A DNA stretch of 64,000 nt from Taeniopygia guttata (GCF_048771995.1 NC_133024.1:40509501-40573500), one strand, 5' to 3'; numbered from the stretch's first letter, positions 40,546 through 54,080 are shown. The notes: generated by a model not told the origin, from the letters alone. Made by a program: numbers and translations.

Positions 40546-40582
40546 GAAGTGAATCTAAAAAAGTGAATCTAAAAAGTGAATC
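40546..40582. repeat. Three tandem copies of a 12- to 14-base unit
   Basis: 'AGTGAATCTAAAA' occurs three times in succession, the last copy partly changed. It is a small minisatellite-like duplication. Confidence 0.8.
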
Positions 40583-40756
40583 TTTTCATATATTACTTAC
40601 AACCAAAACCCAGGCTGAAGTAATGATAAGCAGCATCACTGCAGTGCACTCGGAACACTAATTCCAAGAAGTGATGAAATTAGCTTTTTGTGATAGTATT
40701 TGAAAGCAGCCCTCCTGGAGCCTGATTTTTGCAGTGCATTTGGATCTCAAATTTAC

Positions 40757-40772
40757 AATTTACATGTAAATT
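40757..40772. repeat. Perfect 16-bp palindrome in an ATTTACA-rich cluster
   Basis: AATTTACATGTAAATT is its own reverse complement. ATTTACA/TGTAAAT motifs recur several times between 40,750 and 40,805, giving alternative short stems. Confidence 0.85.
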
Positions 40773-43700
40773 TACACTGTAAATTTTAAATTCTCTAATT
40801 TACAACTTAGAACTTGTACCTTCTGCACCTATGTGCAAGCTCATCCTCAGTCCTCTGCCACACCACAGTTATGCTCTTTATCACACCAAGCACAAAAGGC
40901 TCAGCAGTCCAGCTGCTGCTGGATCTGCTTCCAAAACATTTTGAGTATGGTGACATAACTTTGGAATTTGGTCTTGCAGGAGACAGCAAACTGCAGGCGC
41001 CAGTGGCTACATGATGACCTTTAGCCCTCTCTGGCCAGGGTGTCCAGCCTAAATGTTGTCCTTGCTTTGACCTAATGGCATTGCTCCCAGCACACATCAA
41101 GGTTTAGCATGAACTGGATAGTAGGCCAAACCTAGCAGAAACTGAGCAGTCCCAGATAACTCATTTTCCCATTACAAGAACATTAGAGCCTTCGGTTGTT
41201 AAGTGACTTCCATTTAAATCCCAGGTGTGTAGGACGTTCTCTTCTCTTTCTCTTATACACTCTTGCATTGCCAAACTCTACCTGGAAGTGAGATATCTGA
41301 TTGCAAATATGGCTTCACATATTTGTTATTGTCTGAGAAGGGATAGAGATGCTATTTTCACACAGAATGTTTTTCAGAATACATTAGCTCTCTTACTCAT
41401 TGAGAGCTGCAGAACACCAAAAAGACTGTTTCCTTTCAAAAAGATCAGGGGAATTACAGAACTGCCACTGTGGCCTCTATTTATTCTATAATATCTTCTC
41501 TTGCTTCAGATACAGATAATGAATTTAAGAAATGGAGAAAAGCCTAAATATTTTCATCAAACTGATATAGCAGAATTGATACTAAACAGCTCATTAATTA
41601 CAAATATTAGAAAGCCAACTTCACCCACAACAATAACAAAAAGAAATTTAGAGAAATCTATAACCTCTCCCTCAATGTTTTACAATGAAATGAAATTTAG
41701 TTCACTAGCTGCAAATGGACACAGCCTTTATAGTCAAGCACTACTGAGAACAGAAAGTGAAAACCTGCTCTGTCCCAGTTCTGTCTCCCACTGAACAGAC
41801 ACATGCCTTAGGCTTACATGCCTTGTATCTGCTTACATACACACTTGCTAGAGCTTGGCTTTCATCCTGTACACAAAATAATGCATCAGCCTCAGGTTTG
41901 TCCCTGTAGCTTTCTGTAAGCGCCCTTAACTCTTGTTCATGCTACCTTCTGCCCTGTTCCTGTGTCACTTTCCAAATTACATCTTCCTCGGAATTTGTTT
42001 TCTGTACATCTTTTTTATATTTTAAACACATTATTCAAAGTCATATATTGCCCTGTATAACATATTCTGACTTCTTACTACCAAAACTTCAGGAAAACAG
42101 GAGTTCAGTAAGAAGGGATGACAAATGGATGTCTCAATCATCACACATTATGAAAAGGGAGTGGTCTAACAGACACTATACTGGATTTGAAATTTTACAA
42201 ATGGGTTGAGTAGCTATTACCAAAATGTAAAGCCTGCTTCTTCTTCATTTTCTTTCTCATCCCTTTCCAGTTCAGCTCTCCTGATTTCACATCCCAGCCC
42301 CTCCCTTGAAACCACCCTAGTCGCCATCAGGATGAACCAATTCCACTCACTTAATCATCGAAGAATGAATCCATCAGAAAGAAATGTGTCATTTTCTGCC
42401 AGTTTAAGGAGCTGAATCAGCTCATCACAAAACCTGATGTGTGCCAGTGCCGAGCAAGGGAAGTATGGTTGAGAGAGGAGAAAGTAGTGGGACTACATCA
42501 TGTGGCAGATCCAGGTGGCAAAATCTCTTCAGTGCTAAAATTGCTTATTCAAAGTAGATCTGGATCAAAAGAGGTGTAATCTCGGTTTTGGTTCATTTAT
42601 CATCTCTAGACCAGCTTTGCTATCAGCCATAATGTCAGCACTTAAAAAGTAAATAGAAGCACTACTTCAAATACAGCCACTCTCAGTTTTCAACCTTGCA
42701 GAAGTTCTACCAAAATTAGTGCTTATGAGCTATTCAGATTTCCCACTAAAGTTAGAGGGAAGCCTGTTTTTCTTTATATAGCTTGATCATACTGGGATGA
42801 GTTATAAGATTAAGGTTTATGGCTTAGATTTTCTGCTATCTTTGTCAGAAAGTAAATATCTCAACAGAGTGTCCACTAACTTCGTAGAAGTAAGATGAGC
42901 AATTACTAAAGCCAGAAAGTAGTTTTCTGTCACTTGAAGCATAAGCCTTCAAGTGCTTATAATAACTTAATAACTGAAATTACCTGCTTAATTTTTATTT
43001 TAAAGATAATTTTATCACACATTAATCACAGTTATATCCCTTATTAAAAACCTTTCAATGTTAACAATGGCTGACAAATATTAAGGTAGATTAAGCTAAT
43101 CTCTAAATGAAGAGAAGAATCCACAACCCACCCTTTACTCTTCCAGGTGCCTGGCATCACTCTATGGGAGGCTTGCTGTGTGAGTGCTTTCTCCAGTCCT
43201 GACTTAGAAAAGCAAAAAGTCTTACATTTTTGCAATGATAAGACTGCGATGAAGATAGAAATAAACTTCAACCTGAAAAAAATAAGAGCCATTTTTATCA
43301 TGAGACTGGGCAGCAGTGAGGCTGTCAAGGAGGTTGCATCTGTGTCCTGGTGCGACCCTCTACAGCTGTGCTCAAGGTGCAAATCACTGAGCCTCCCAGC
43401 CTTCTCTGCTGGAAACTGCACAGCTTTGTGCTGCTGATGTTTACCAAGCACGGGTGCAAGATGGCACATGGCAGAGGGAATGCAGGAGGAGGGGGAAGCT
43501 GGGAAATGAGAAATAAAACTTCTGACGCCCATTAGATTCCAGCCACTCACTGATTTATTGTGTGTCAGCACTCACAACAATTTATTAACAATCAGGGTTC
43601 TCCCTAAATAAATAGGAAATTATGTTGAAGTTTTTATATGAACAATTCATGTCGGAAATTGCAAAGTAATATTTATTGTAAAGCCCTTGAGATCAGGAAA

Positions 43701-46700
43701 TGTGTATAGCATTGCCATATAATTTTATCAGACATCTTTAAACACCATTAAGAATCTTCTGAAATGTCACATGAAATAAAGATTTGGCTTTTAGACTCTT
43801 CTCAGGAAGTATTATAAAATTATGGTGTTCTTGCTCATGAAAGTTATTACAGTATAGCACAGTATAAAATCATAAGTGAAAGAAGTGATTATTTCCTATT
43901 GAAAATTGCTAACTTTTTTTACTGCTGAATAGTTAATAGTTTAATCCAATTGTTTTCATAGTTGCTAAATTACCTCAGTAACTTACAAAATTTAATTGCA
44001 ACTGCTTTTTTAGAAAATTAATTTTGAATGAGAAAATTCTTGACAAACAGGCTTTTGGAGCTATTACAATTTCATCACATAAGTAGGCTAACATAGTAAC
44101 TGTAGGTCTCAGTTATGCCAACTATGAAGATAACTGATGAGAAATATCTTTATTTTTGTTAAGAAAAAATTACACAGTTGTGTAATTCTGAAGGTTGTAC
44201 CTTCATGTTTTGAAATTGAGTAAAAGGTTATGTAGATATTGACAGATAATTTTTTCACAATGAAAAAATAGAAAACCCAGAAAACATAAAATTCCAGACC
44301 TAAACTAAACCATAAAATTTATTTCTAGTTGAGTTCTATGTCTTAAAAGAAATTTTGAGAAAAATTTTCAAACTTGGCTGAATATTATATTATGTTACAT
44401 AAATTTTAAGCTAAAGAGTGCTGGAGGAACTAGCATATTACTTCATCTGTTAGCTTGCAAAAATTGCATTTCAAAATTTTTTATTTTATTAGATGTGATG
44501 AAGGTGACAACTGTGCTCAAACAAAAATTAAATAACTATTAAATGACTAGAATTTGACCCATAATGATTACTGCCATCCCAGGTGATACAGCACTATTCT
44601 TACCATAAATTAGCACTCATCCCTAGTACCTGTGTCAATTATTCTTACGATTTTACTGAAAGTTTCATATGGGCAAAGAATCTTGGGCAGATCAATTAGC
44701 AGAAAAAAAGTTGAGTTTCTAGGTTTTTCTTCAACAGCAGCTACCTTGACAATCTGAGCTCAGCTCAGTTACCTACAAGTTCTGTGCTATTTGAGACACC
44801 ACAATTTTCTGAGACAGCCTTATAGAGCAGGCTGGTATTACACAAGGCCTGTCAGAACAGAGTCCTTCACCAATAGTTTCTGGAGATCAAGTAGAAGGTC
44901 ACCGCTGGCCAAGTGTTGCAGCCTACAGTGAGCTATGTGCTGCTGAGATCGTGCTAGAATATTTAAGGTTGGGTCAGACGTGTCTGCAGTAGAAGCAGTC
45001 CCTCAGAGGAAAAGGGGATCCACATAACCTGGAGAGAAATTACAGTATCTTAGGAGACCACTGCATTTCCTGAAATTTCACAACTAGAGAGGTTGTGCCC
45101 ATGGAATTCTCACTTATGCAATACAAAAATGATAAACTGACTTTCCTGGCACAGAGAGTGACCAAAAATAGAACCAGTGATCCATCATCTCTTTTAGTCT
45201 TCCTCTAATACTTTGTCCTTTAAAGACATTATTTATTGAAACATGTTGTCCAAGGTTTGTTCTGAATCAATTTCAATAAGCTTTAATTAAAACTGAGTTG
45301 ATTCTATAAAGGCTGTGGATATTATTAAAGATTGAAACACTGATTTAGTGAAGCTTATTGATTCCCTTTGGATTGCCTTTGAATCCATAGTTCATGGATT
45401 CAAGGAACTGAGGGCAATTCATAAAAATTAATAGAAGTGACCTTGCCTGTAGACAAGCGATTTGTTACAGAGCCTATAATAGTTTGAGCCCAATGGTAAC
45501 TGCTAGAGAGGTTCTCACACCATCCTTGACATGCTCTTTGTTCTCCACGTTTTAAATGGATGACAGTGATTCATCTTATTTAGCCAGTTGTCTGAAAGCC
45601 TTGGAAATACATATTACTGCCTGTGGAGAGAGCCATATTTGACACTTCCAATTCTGGCATTGACAGTGCCTAGAGGGTTTAAGAAAGAGTGGATTTTTGT
45701 ATTTGTTTCCCAAATTGAAAACAAGAAAAATATTTAGAGGCATCTCTGGCATCTCTGAGCAGTGCATTATTTCCCTGACAGGGGCTTGGACTCAGCTGTA
45801 CAGCTTGCTGAGGAAAGTAAATCAACTCAAGGCATGCAGAAGGATTTAGCAGAATAACACCTTTAATGTTTTTTAAAAAGACCCTACATGCCCTGGTGAA
45901 GATGCATTGGGCAGCATTTTGAAACAGTCAATTCCTCCTTACATGAACCAAGACATGCTTTCTACTCACTACCATGAAATTGTCTACATGCAACACTAAT
46001 TAAATTTTCCTATGTTCCTAAAGGACAAATCTTTGAAACTCTAAACCTCTGCCTTCAAATAATCAAGTATCCTTACAGTATCATCTCAAAGAGGTGAGCA
46101 TTTGTCCCTCATTGCTGGCAAAGAAGTAGGGCCAGTGCAGGGAGGATGAACAGGAAGGTGTGTTCAAGTCACTCTGCCATTTTCAGCCAACACATTAAAG
46201 TTTACCCACATGGCTGGGAATATCAAGTATTAATAGATCACAGTCATAGCCCAATTTGCTTAAATTCTTCCACATTTTTTCTAAAAAGAGTGGAAAATTG
46301 CTAATTTTTGAACCAGTTTTTCTGGCAGCAAACTGTCATGCTGTGAGGAGCTTGTGAAATTGCACTTGGGCTTCTAGATATGTCAGTCCTGGGGCTTCCT
46401 GACAAACGAGGGCAATGGGCTTCCTAGGGCTGCCTAGAACTTTTATTGATATACAGTCTATATATGGGCATTTTATTTGATGATCAGGTGTTATGGAATC
46501 TGAGGAAAGACTTATCCATAAATTGTTAGTACCAACTCCAAAAATGTGTAGAATCAATAAAAGAAATTATAGCTTTCATTTAATCATTACTATTTAATTT
46601 TTTTGTTTATTTTTTATTGAATCAGCAAGTGATTTTAATTGAGCCCATGTTTGACAGAGCTGTAATGTGTTACATTTTAAAAATCTATTAGTCCAGAATA

Positions 46701-49563
46701 GAAATGTATTTTACCAATATCTGGATTTTTACTGAACCATCAATTCTGTGCTATTAAGCAAGTGACTAAGACTTTGAGAATCTGTTTGGTACCAGTCTTC
46801 ATTGGGAGCATCAGTGAAAAGCTAGAAGATTCTTACAATATCTCTATGAGCCCTTTGATTCTTATTTAAGAATTAGCTCAAAAGGGTCTTAATTATGTCC
46901 AGTGGAGAATACAAACAATATTTTCTGAAAATAGACCTTTGTGATTTTCTTCAAATATTGAATTTAAATTAGTTTATTAATTCAAATAAAGTTTAATAGT
47001 AGTCAATTTGAATTACTAAGAATCGATTTTCAATAACCTTGAGTAAGCTTACTCAAAGAATTAATTCAACATGAGATTAAACAAAGGAAGCCATAAAATA
47101 ATATAATGAAAGATGTATTTTTTTATTTTGTCATCTTCCACATTGCTGTCACCTTTGTTTGGTTTAGACTGAGGCTTTTTAATTGATTATGACCAACAGA
47201 AGGACAAATATGAAAAAAAATTAGGAGGGAAACTAAACTCTGTCTGCAAATGAAGGTCAAATTCATGACATCTGATCTTGAGAACACAAATTTCCCATTA
47301 TCTCTAAAATGAAATACCACAAGCACTGTAATACTTGAAATCCATGAACTTATTTAGAAAATATTCAGGTTACTACTTTTGCTTATGAGAAGAAAATTAA
47401 TGCCTGTGTAGTGATTAAGAAAAGCCCAGGTCTGATGCCAGGGTCCGCCCTGCCAAACCGAGGAACCCCAGGCTCCACATCTCCCCCACACCTCACTTAA
47501 ATGCTCTTTAAACTGGTTTTTAGTTTCATTACCACTCAATAGCAATGACTGCTGAACAGTGTCAGTCACTTAATTTGAAGACAACTCAGCACTTAATAAT
47601 GAAAATGAGTAACAGCCCATAAAGAACATTCGTGCCTGATCTTTTCTACAGAATCATGATTTCAGAAAGCCACTGCAATTAAGAGATAAAAAAACCCAAA
47701 TTCTTTTCCACTCAGCAAAAAGCAAAGCAATTGTAACTACCAAATTTGACACAGAGGGAAAGCATCCAAATGAAGCATCATACTGAACTGCCCTAGCACC
47801 CAAGTGAGAATGCCCATCTTGTGTCATCATGAGTCACGTCAGAACCAGGTGTAACCAAGCTGTGTGGGATTTGCACCAGCAGCAATTGTTCAGAAGCAAG
47901 ACATTCCCAATGACAATACTGAGAGAGGCCCCCAGTTTACTTTGTCAAAGATCTGTAAGGAAAATTAATCTTAAAAACAGATTTCAATAAATTTGGGTGG
48001 TGAGTATCTACAGGGTCTCATTTTTCAGTAATACCCCTATTTGGTCTGGATGTTCTCCCAGTGAAGATTATGTGGTTTCACAGCTGGTATTAACCTGATT
48101 TTGTACCTGTGACTACATCAGATTTCAGCATAGGCTACAATTGAGTTATTTTGTGAATCCCATTTATCTACAAACATTAAAGAGAAGGAAACAGTCTGGA
48201 ACGACCTATAAAGACAGAAGCTAACTCAGATATTTTTTTTCTAGTGTTCAGATAGCAAATGTAGCAAAGGTCAATCCCTGACAACATTTTCAGCTCACTT
48301 TAGGGAGAGAAAGGTACCAGTCTTGCAGTTCACCCTGGGACATCTTCATCACTGTCAGATGTTCATGACTGCAGGGTTTGGGGCTGGGCATGCCTTTAAT
48401 TCCAGAGGTATGAAATAATACCTTCTCTCAACTTGATGAGCATTATTCTTCCAGAGTTTTGTCTTCAAATCCACAAACCTCAGCAACAAGTACGACACAA
48501 ATCTTTGATGTAAATTTGGGTAGCAGGTAGAGCTTGCTGCTTTTAATTCTCTTTAATCTTTGCTGAGCTGCTTTCCTTTAAATTGTGCTACAGGTACTAA
48601 ATTTCTCTGCCCAGGATTACAAGTTTGTTGGGTTTTGTGTTTGGAGCCTATTTATTTAATTGTTTTTTCTTGCTTGAATAGTGGAAGATAATCGCTATCC
48701 TGTGGCTAGCTGGAACTGCCTCCCCAGAATGGGTCAGATCACAGCTCCTGAACAGGTCTCTTTTCTTTAAACTGTTTTGCTGTAATATTACAGAGAGCTG
48801 AAAGTCTTCCAAGCGAGCATTAATGTGCCATGGCTTGTGGACTGAGCAGAGGGCAGAATTAATAACTCAGCATGAACACAGCTGTAGATTGAAGTGTTTG
48901 GGATTCCTGGCTGCAGAGTATTGTCTTAGGCAGGTTTCAGGTACAGGTGAACAAAGAGAAGGTGATGAAGAAAAGACTGCAAAGCACTCTGGAAAAGCAT
49001 TTACATCAGCCTGGGGATCCAAAGGCCATAAATGCCTTTGCTTAGTGCCTCAGTGATCCTGAAAGCACTGAAACTTGCTGTGTGCCCCTCACTTAATGTT
49101 TAGGGTCCTAATCTCTTGTTCTGCATCAGCACACTCTGAACCAAGCTTCTGGACTCTGAACTCCTGCCTGCTGTGGATCATTATCCAAAAACTAGGAGAC
49201 ATAATGTTGCCTCTTCTGGGGGGTCCTCAAAAAATCTAGTCATTGCTGTTTTAAAAATGCATCAAATGATTCATAACCTAACACAAGTCCTTTCAACAGA
49301 GAAAAAGGAACCTTGAATTTTAGGTCCTGTTTAGCCTAAAGATTTCCACAACTTCAGATCTATATTCTTGGAGAAGAGTACTAGTGTTGGCTACTACTGA
49401 TGCTTTGAGAATTTCTTCCTTTTCTCCATTACTCAAAAATATTCTTTCTTCCCTTTCTGAAAGAAAAAAATCGTGTCATCTTGTGCTTTGCTCAACCAGT
49501 GAATTTTTATGGTTTTTCATTTTGATCTCTCTTTTTCTTTGCTTGTTTGGTTTTGTTCTTATG

Positions 49564-50246
49564 TGCCGATGCGCTCTTCTCCCCTCTGCCTTTCCCTTGC
49601 CCCAGCTAGCTCTGGGGAGAAGGGGCGCGGGCAGATTTCCAGCGCTTCCCGCTGAACCTCGCGGGGCTTTGGGCAGCACTGTCGGAGTTTGGAGAGCAGT
49701 CAGTGACCCCACGGCGATTTAATGAAGAGAGTCTTTCTCCGGGGGGCGAATTCCATTTATTGCAATCCAATGGGAATACAATAATTCAAAGGGAACCAGG
49801 CGGGCCGCGCCTGCGTTTGCCAGAGTGGTGCGAGCAGGGCGGAGCGCGCTGGAGCCCTCCAGGAGAAAGCCCGGAGCGCGCTGCGCGAACGAACTAAATA
49901 CGGAAGGGGGGAAACCCGGAGCAGCCAATGAGGTAAAGCCACGGGGGGTTTGAGGGTAGTGGGATACGGGGGTACATCCAATGAAGGACAGACAGGGGAA
50001 GGGTCCCGGGTCCTCTGCCTATCGCCCGGCGTCCCGGGTGGAAGATTCTAGGTGGGGGGGGGAAGGGATACCGAGTGACAGACAGGCATCTGGGGTAAAC
50101 AGGGTGAATGACTTGGCATTTTTGGGGCAACGGACCCGCGGGGAAAGACCGGAAAACCCGTGGAGAACCGTCACAGAACCGGGGGTACATGGAACAAACC
50201 TATACATAATACAAATGTAATAAAACATAAAAAAGACAACTCCACA
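49564..50246 (-). repeat. 3' LTR of the class II ERV
   Basis: The 683-base LTR starts TGTGGAGTTGTC at 50246 (minus strand), directly after a polypurine tract AAAAAAGAGGGAGA (50260-50247), and ends in GGCA at 49564. A TATA-like CGTATTTAG lies near 49,898 and AATAAA at 49760-49755. Blocks are shared with the solo LTR at 34251-35125, including 'TATTATGTATAGG', 'TTCCATGTACCCC', 'CCAAGTCA' and 'AGAGCTAGCTGGG'. The two belong to one family but differ clearly in length and sequence, so probably to different subfamilies. Confidence 0.85.
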
Positions 50247-50288
50247 TCTCCCTCTTTTTTGTTTAAAAAGAAAAGAATGGAAAATAAC

Positions 50289-50546
50289 TTAAACGGGGGA
50301 TTCGCAGTCCTGCTCCCCATCATCGAACCAGATGTCCTCTGAGTGTTCTTCTTGGTCCTTTTCTGGGGGTTCGGCGTCGAGTGGTGTCAGCTCTGATGGG
50401 GCGGCGAGGACGGCGTGGTTGATATGAATGGTGGAGTTGATGGCTTTTACATTTGAATTTTTAACAACACTAAAACTCATAATAAAAACAATGAGTGCTA
50501 ACAGCAACATAAGTCCAGTTTCCAAAATGGATTGGATCCAACCCAT
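50289..50546 (-). pseudogene. Env remnant: membrane anchor and cytoplasmic tail
   Basis: The segment just inside the LTR encodes a hydrophobic anchor (GWIQSILETGLMLLLALIVF) followed by an acidic tail. This is what is expected of the C-terminus of a retroviral transmembrane envelope subunit at this place in the element. It is part of the fossil at 49564-53009; the rest of env is not recognisable here. Confidence 0.65.
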
Positions 50547-50670
50547 GAGACCTCATCCTTCAAAAGCGACCTCAGCCAGTCACTTGTGAGAGGGATGAAG
50601 CTTATTGACGCTGACATTGTGGGTTGGGTCTTGGGCAAGGTGAATGTCTGAAAAGCAACTGAAACGTAAA

Positions 50671-53009
50671 TTAGCACTCAAGGGAGGGGAGATCTAGATC
50701 AAAAGGGAACAGCGAGTCTAGGGAATTGGATGGGGAAAGGGAAGGCTCTGAGAGGGAAAGCGCTGAACTGGAAAGGAAAGGGGGAGACTTGCTCCATCTG
50801 CGGAGGGCTGCATGCCTCACCTGAGGATCTTCTTTCTTGTTGGTCTGGTGTTTAGGTACATATGGCCGGACAAATTTGGATGGGACCCATCTCAGGCCTG
50901 AGGGCGTGGACACGCAAGCGTATCCCCGTCCCCAGGTGACTAACTCATAGGGTCCTTCCAGCTGCCAGGTCTCGGAATCTTTAATGAGCATTGGCGGTTT
51001 CTCCCTGACCTTGCTCTCCTCATAGTTGCCAAAGTGCCTAGAGATTGGCGGGTTGAGGATTTCGAAAGAACAATTCAAGAAATTTAATGTGAAGAGGGCT
51101 CGCGCGAGTCAAACTTGCGGGGACTCAACCTTCATAGTTAGTGTTTGTTGTTTTAGCATACGCTTGAGACTCTGGTGAGTCCGCTCCACCACGGCTTGGC
51201 CTGTCGGGGAATATGGGATGCCGGTCTTATGCTCTATTCCCCATTGCTGCAGGAAGCTGGCGAACTCCTTGGATGTGTACCCAGGGGCATTGTCAGTTTT
51301 TATTAATTTTGGGACGCCCAGCATAGAGAAAGCCTGTATTAAATGCTTTTTGATGTCTTTGGCTTTCTCCCCTGTGTGGGCAGAAGCAAAGACTGCCCCA
51401 GAGAAAGTGTCCACGGAGACATGGACGTACTTCATCCTCCCAAAGGAATGGATGTGAGTAACGTCCATCTGCCACACTTCGCAGGACTTTAAACCCCTAG
51501 GGTTGGCCCCTGCGCTCACCGACGGTAAGGGGAGCGACTTACAGGACGGGCAGGTGGCCACAAGGGCTCTAGCCTTGTCACAGGTGAGGTGGAATTGCCG
51601 GACCAGACCGGGCGCATTCTGGTGGTAGAGTTGGTGGCTGATCTTAGCTTGCTGGAACTTGTCTGGGAGCGGCGCGATCTGCACCGGGGCAGCAGCGAGA
51701 GAGTCGGCGCGCCGATTGCCCTCAGCCAAGAACCCTGGCAGGTTGGTATGTGACGTGATATGCATCACATAAAAGGGTTGCTCTCGGTGGGAGACTAACT
51801 TAATCAGATTTGAGAGCAACTTGTGCAGGGCCTCGTTGGACACACCCTGCAGGACAGCATCCTGCGCTCTGGACACTACACCAGCTACGTATGCTGAATC
51901 GGTTACCAAATTGAAAGGTTCAGAGAACCGCTCAAAAGCTCTAACGACAGCGGCCAACTCAGCTATTTGAGGGGAGCCTTCCACCTCCACAATATCTGTC
52001 TCCTACTGCTGAGTCTGAGGATCTTTCCAAGTTACTACGGACTTGTGGGATTCTCTGGACGCGTCTGTAAAAACTGTTAAAGCCTGGAGTGGCTTTTTGC
52101 TCTGAATTTGTTTGATGGATAATGCAAATTGAATTTCTGATTTGAAAATTTTGTGGGCCGGTCTCAAAACTGAAATTTTGCCCGTGTAGCTTTCTAGAGA
52201 GAACTGAAGAGATTCATTTTCCTGTAAAAGATGTTCTAGCATGGCCTTGGTGAATTGGCCCGATTCCAATTTGATTGGGATGTGAATGCATTTGAAGTCA
52301 CATCCAGCTAACTCTCGGATCCGCGCTCTTGCTTTGCGGATCAGTTCTGCTACTAACTCTTGTGGCCTTGTCATTCTCTTGGACCGATGGTGACTTAGGA
52401 AGACCCATTCTATGATGGAGAGTGGGTCCCTTCGGCCCTGGTCCTTGCCCTTCTTTAGGGTGTCCGTCCATTGAAATATAACACCATGGAGGTGTGGCAG
52501 TCTGCCCAATATGATGAATTTAAAGGGCAGGTCCAGATCATACCGGTGGGCCTGTCTGGCAGACATTGTCTCCTGGACCTTATTCAAAGCAGCCTGGGCC
52601 TCTGGGGTGAGTTCCCTGGGAGAACTCGGCTCTTCCCCCCCTTTCAATAAATCGAAAAGAGGGGCTAGGTCTTTGTTTGTAATACCTAACCATGGCCTCA
52701 CCCAGTTCAAAGAACCACACAGCTGCTGGATGTCAGCTAGGGTCTGAATTTTATTTTTGATGGCCAATTTTTGCGGAACAATGATCCGCTTGTTAATTTC
52801 CAAACCCAGGTACTTCCAGGGTGGCATCTTTTGAATTTTGTCTTCACGCAGCTCAAACCCTGCAGCAATCAACGCATCGGTTGTCAGGTTGAGCGCATGT
52901 ATAAGGAGATCGCCGTTGGGAGCACAAATTAAGATATCATCCATATAGTGCTGGATGATCACGCCCTCAGTGGCTGCACGGACGGGGGTCAGCAATGAAG
53001 CTATGTACA
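50671..53009 (-). pseudogene. Pol remnant: RT, RNase H and integrase
   Basis: Listed in the element's own direction. RT with HYMDDILICAPNG lies near 52,930 and its thumb/connection region at about 52,850-52,200. RNase H runs from about 52,080 (TVFTDAS) to about 51,700 (LVTDSAYVAGVV, then EGNRRADSLAA). The integrase zinc-binding region is near 51,630-51,540, its catalytic core (WQMDVTHIHSFGRMKYVHVS, KTDNAPGYTSKEF, VVERTHQSLKRML) at about 51,480-51,150, and its C-terminal domain (GPYELVTWGRGYACVST) at about 50,960. These motifs closely resemble class II (HERV-K/MMTV) pol. The remnant is broken and does not read as a working gene. Confidence 0.88.
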
Positions 53010-53196
53010 AAAGGGGGACACTTGCACCTGCCTCACTGGGAGCTCCCTGGGAAGCACTTTCCTTAAGAAACAAGCCCCTGTCCTCCAAATGCATTACCCC
53101 AAATGTGCAGCTTTTCTGCTCAACACCAACACACCCTTAAGAAACGCTGGCAAGGCTGAAGGACTTCATGTCCTTTCAGGACAGGCACTCCAGCTC
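53010..53196. repeat. 187-bp direct repeat, left copy
   Basis: The sequence from AAAGGGGGACACTTGCACC to GGCACTCCAGCTC is repeated without gaps at 61815-62001, 8,805 bases away in the same orientation. I count about 10 differences in 187 bases, roughly 95% identity. Similarity stops abruptly at both ends. The left end is also where the ERV pol sequence stops. The unit has no recognised family. Confidence 0.9.
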
Positions 53197-54080
53197 CAGC
53201 TGGTATTCCCCCAAGTACCTTTCCAGGTGGAGGCTCAGATGTGCAGCCCCAGGCCCTCTACAAACACAAGCTGCTCACTGCCTCTTCACCTGCCTCAACT
53301 CCTGCCTGCGCTCCCGGCACCAAGACCAGGCTGTTCCCAGCCAGAGCCCTGCTCCCGCAGGACGCTCTTGCCAGCACCTTCCAGGCCTCTCTGCTGCCTC
53401 TGCCACCAGCACAGCCCAAACACAGGCGGAGGAAGAAGCAGCAGGGGCCGTTTTGTGGCCATGCCCAAGAGAGACTGGAAGGGTGCCCTCCCTCTGCTCT
53501 CACTTGCTTGGCTTTCTGACTGGCTCCGAGCCTGGGGTGACCATTCCTCACTTGTGGGCACCAGAACCACAGCCGGGATCCTGGCACTGCCTGACAGCGC
53601 TCCGGGCACTGGCAGGGTCGCGCGTCCCAGTCTCGGGCACCGTGCTGCTGCTTCCTTTGCCCTCAGGCACACCCAAAGCTCCCTGCTAAGCCCGGATGAT
53701 TGCTGGTTCTGCCCTCTCCCTGATCCTGTGCAGGGATGGAGCACTGCTGAGCCTTCAGGAAGGTATTCCTGAAAACTTCCAGCATTCCAAGATCCTTTGC
53801 CCTCCGTGGAAGCTTGCCATGGAATCCCTCACAGCTGGCTTCAGAGCATACTCAGGTTGGCTCTTCCAAATTCCAGGGGCTCCTGGCTGCTCAGCAAGAT
53901 CTGCAACTCCACAGAGTTGTGGAACTGCACCTTCAGCACAGGCACCTTTCCAGCCTGATCTGCCCTCGTTCCTCTGTGTGTGTGCACAGAACACGGCTTG
54001 GAAGAGAACAGCAGCAGGGGCCTGCGTGTCCCAGGGCCCGGGATTTGCGCCGCTTCAGCTCCACAGAGATGCAGGTAAGG
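53197..54080. other. GC-rich DNA downstream of the MROH gene
   Basis: GC-rich sequence with several open frames on both strands that I consider artefacts of low stop density. None has a recognised domain or a consistent exon structure. It may be a decayed part of the MROH locus, but I cannot show that. Confidence 0.5.

Larger units (their letters stand above)
38958..49563. other. AT-rich gene desert
   Basis: I see no gene in about 10.6 kb. It contains a T/G-rich low-complexity tract (39870-39950), three near-tandem copies of 'AGTGAATCTAAAA' (40546-40582), an AT palindrome (40757-40772) and scattered short open frames. The longest (43044-43571, minus) has no domain and no splice support. Confidence 0.6.
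49564..53009 (-). mobile_element. Class II (ERVK/betaretrovirus-like) ERV, 3' part, broken
   Basis: A minus-strand endogenous retrovirus fossil. In its own direction it shows parts of reverse transcriptase, RNase H, integrase, an env tail, a polypurine tract and the 3' LTR. The RT part carries the YMDD box and the integrase has a zinc-binding region and a DDE-type core. The order and motifs fit class II ERVs (HERV-K/MMTV-like). It looks broken, with several breaks, and gag, protease and a 5' LTR are not in the window. Its inner boundary at about 53,009 coincides with the start of a 187-bp host repeat. Age cannot be estimated from paired LTRs because only one is present; from the state of the copy I judge it moderately old. 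Confidence 0.9.

Noticed and set aside
40546-40805. CRISPR-like or regulatory array suggested by short spaced repeats
   Set aside because: Copies are only three, directly adjoining and AT-rich; simple slippage explains them, and CRISPR arrays are not expected in a vertebrate genome.
43044-43571. 175-codon minus-strand open frame, the longest in the AT-rich desert
   Set aside because: No recognised domain, no splice sites at its ends, and ordinary composition; one open frame of this size is expected by chance in almost 50 kb.
47460-47495. Thirteen bases identical to the ERV LTR/polypurine junction (CTCCACATCTCCC)
   Set aside because: The match stops at once on both sides and no other LTR or retroviral sequence lies nearby; treated as coincidence.
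53089-53772. 227-codon plus-strand open frame starting inside the left 187-bp repeat
   Set aside because: Overlaps other frames of similar length on both strands; Ser/Pro/Leu-rich, with no homology I can recognise. Low stop density in GC-rich DNA is enough to explain it.
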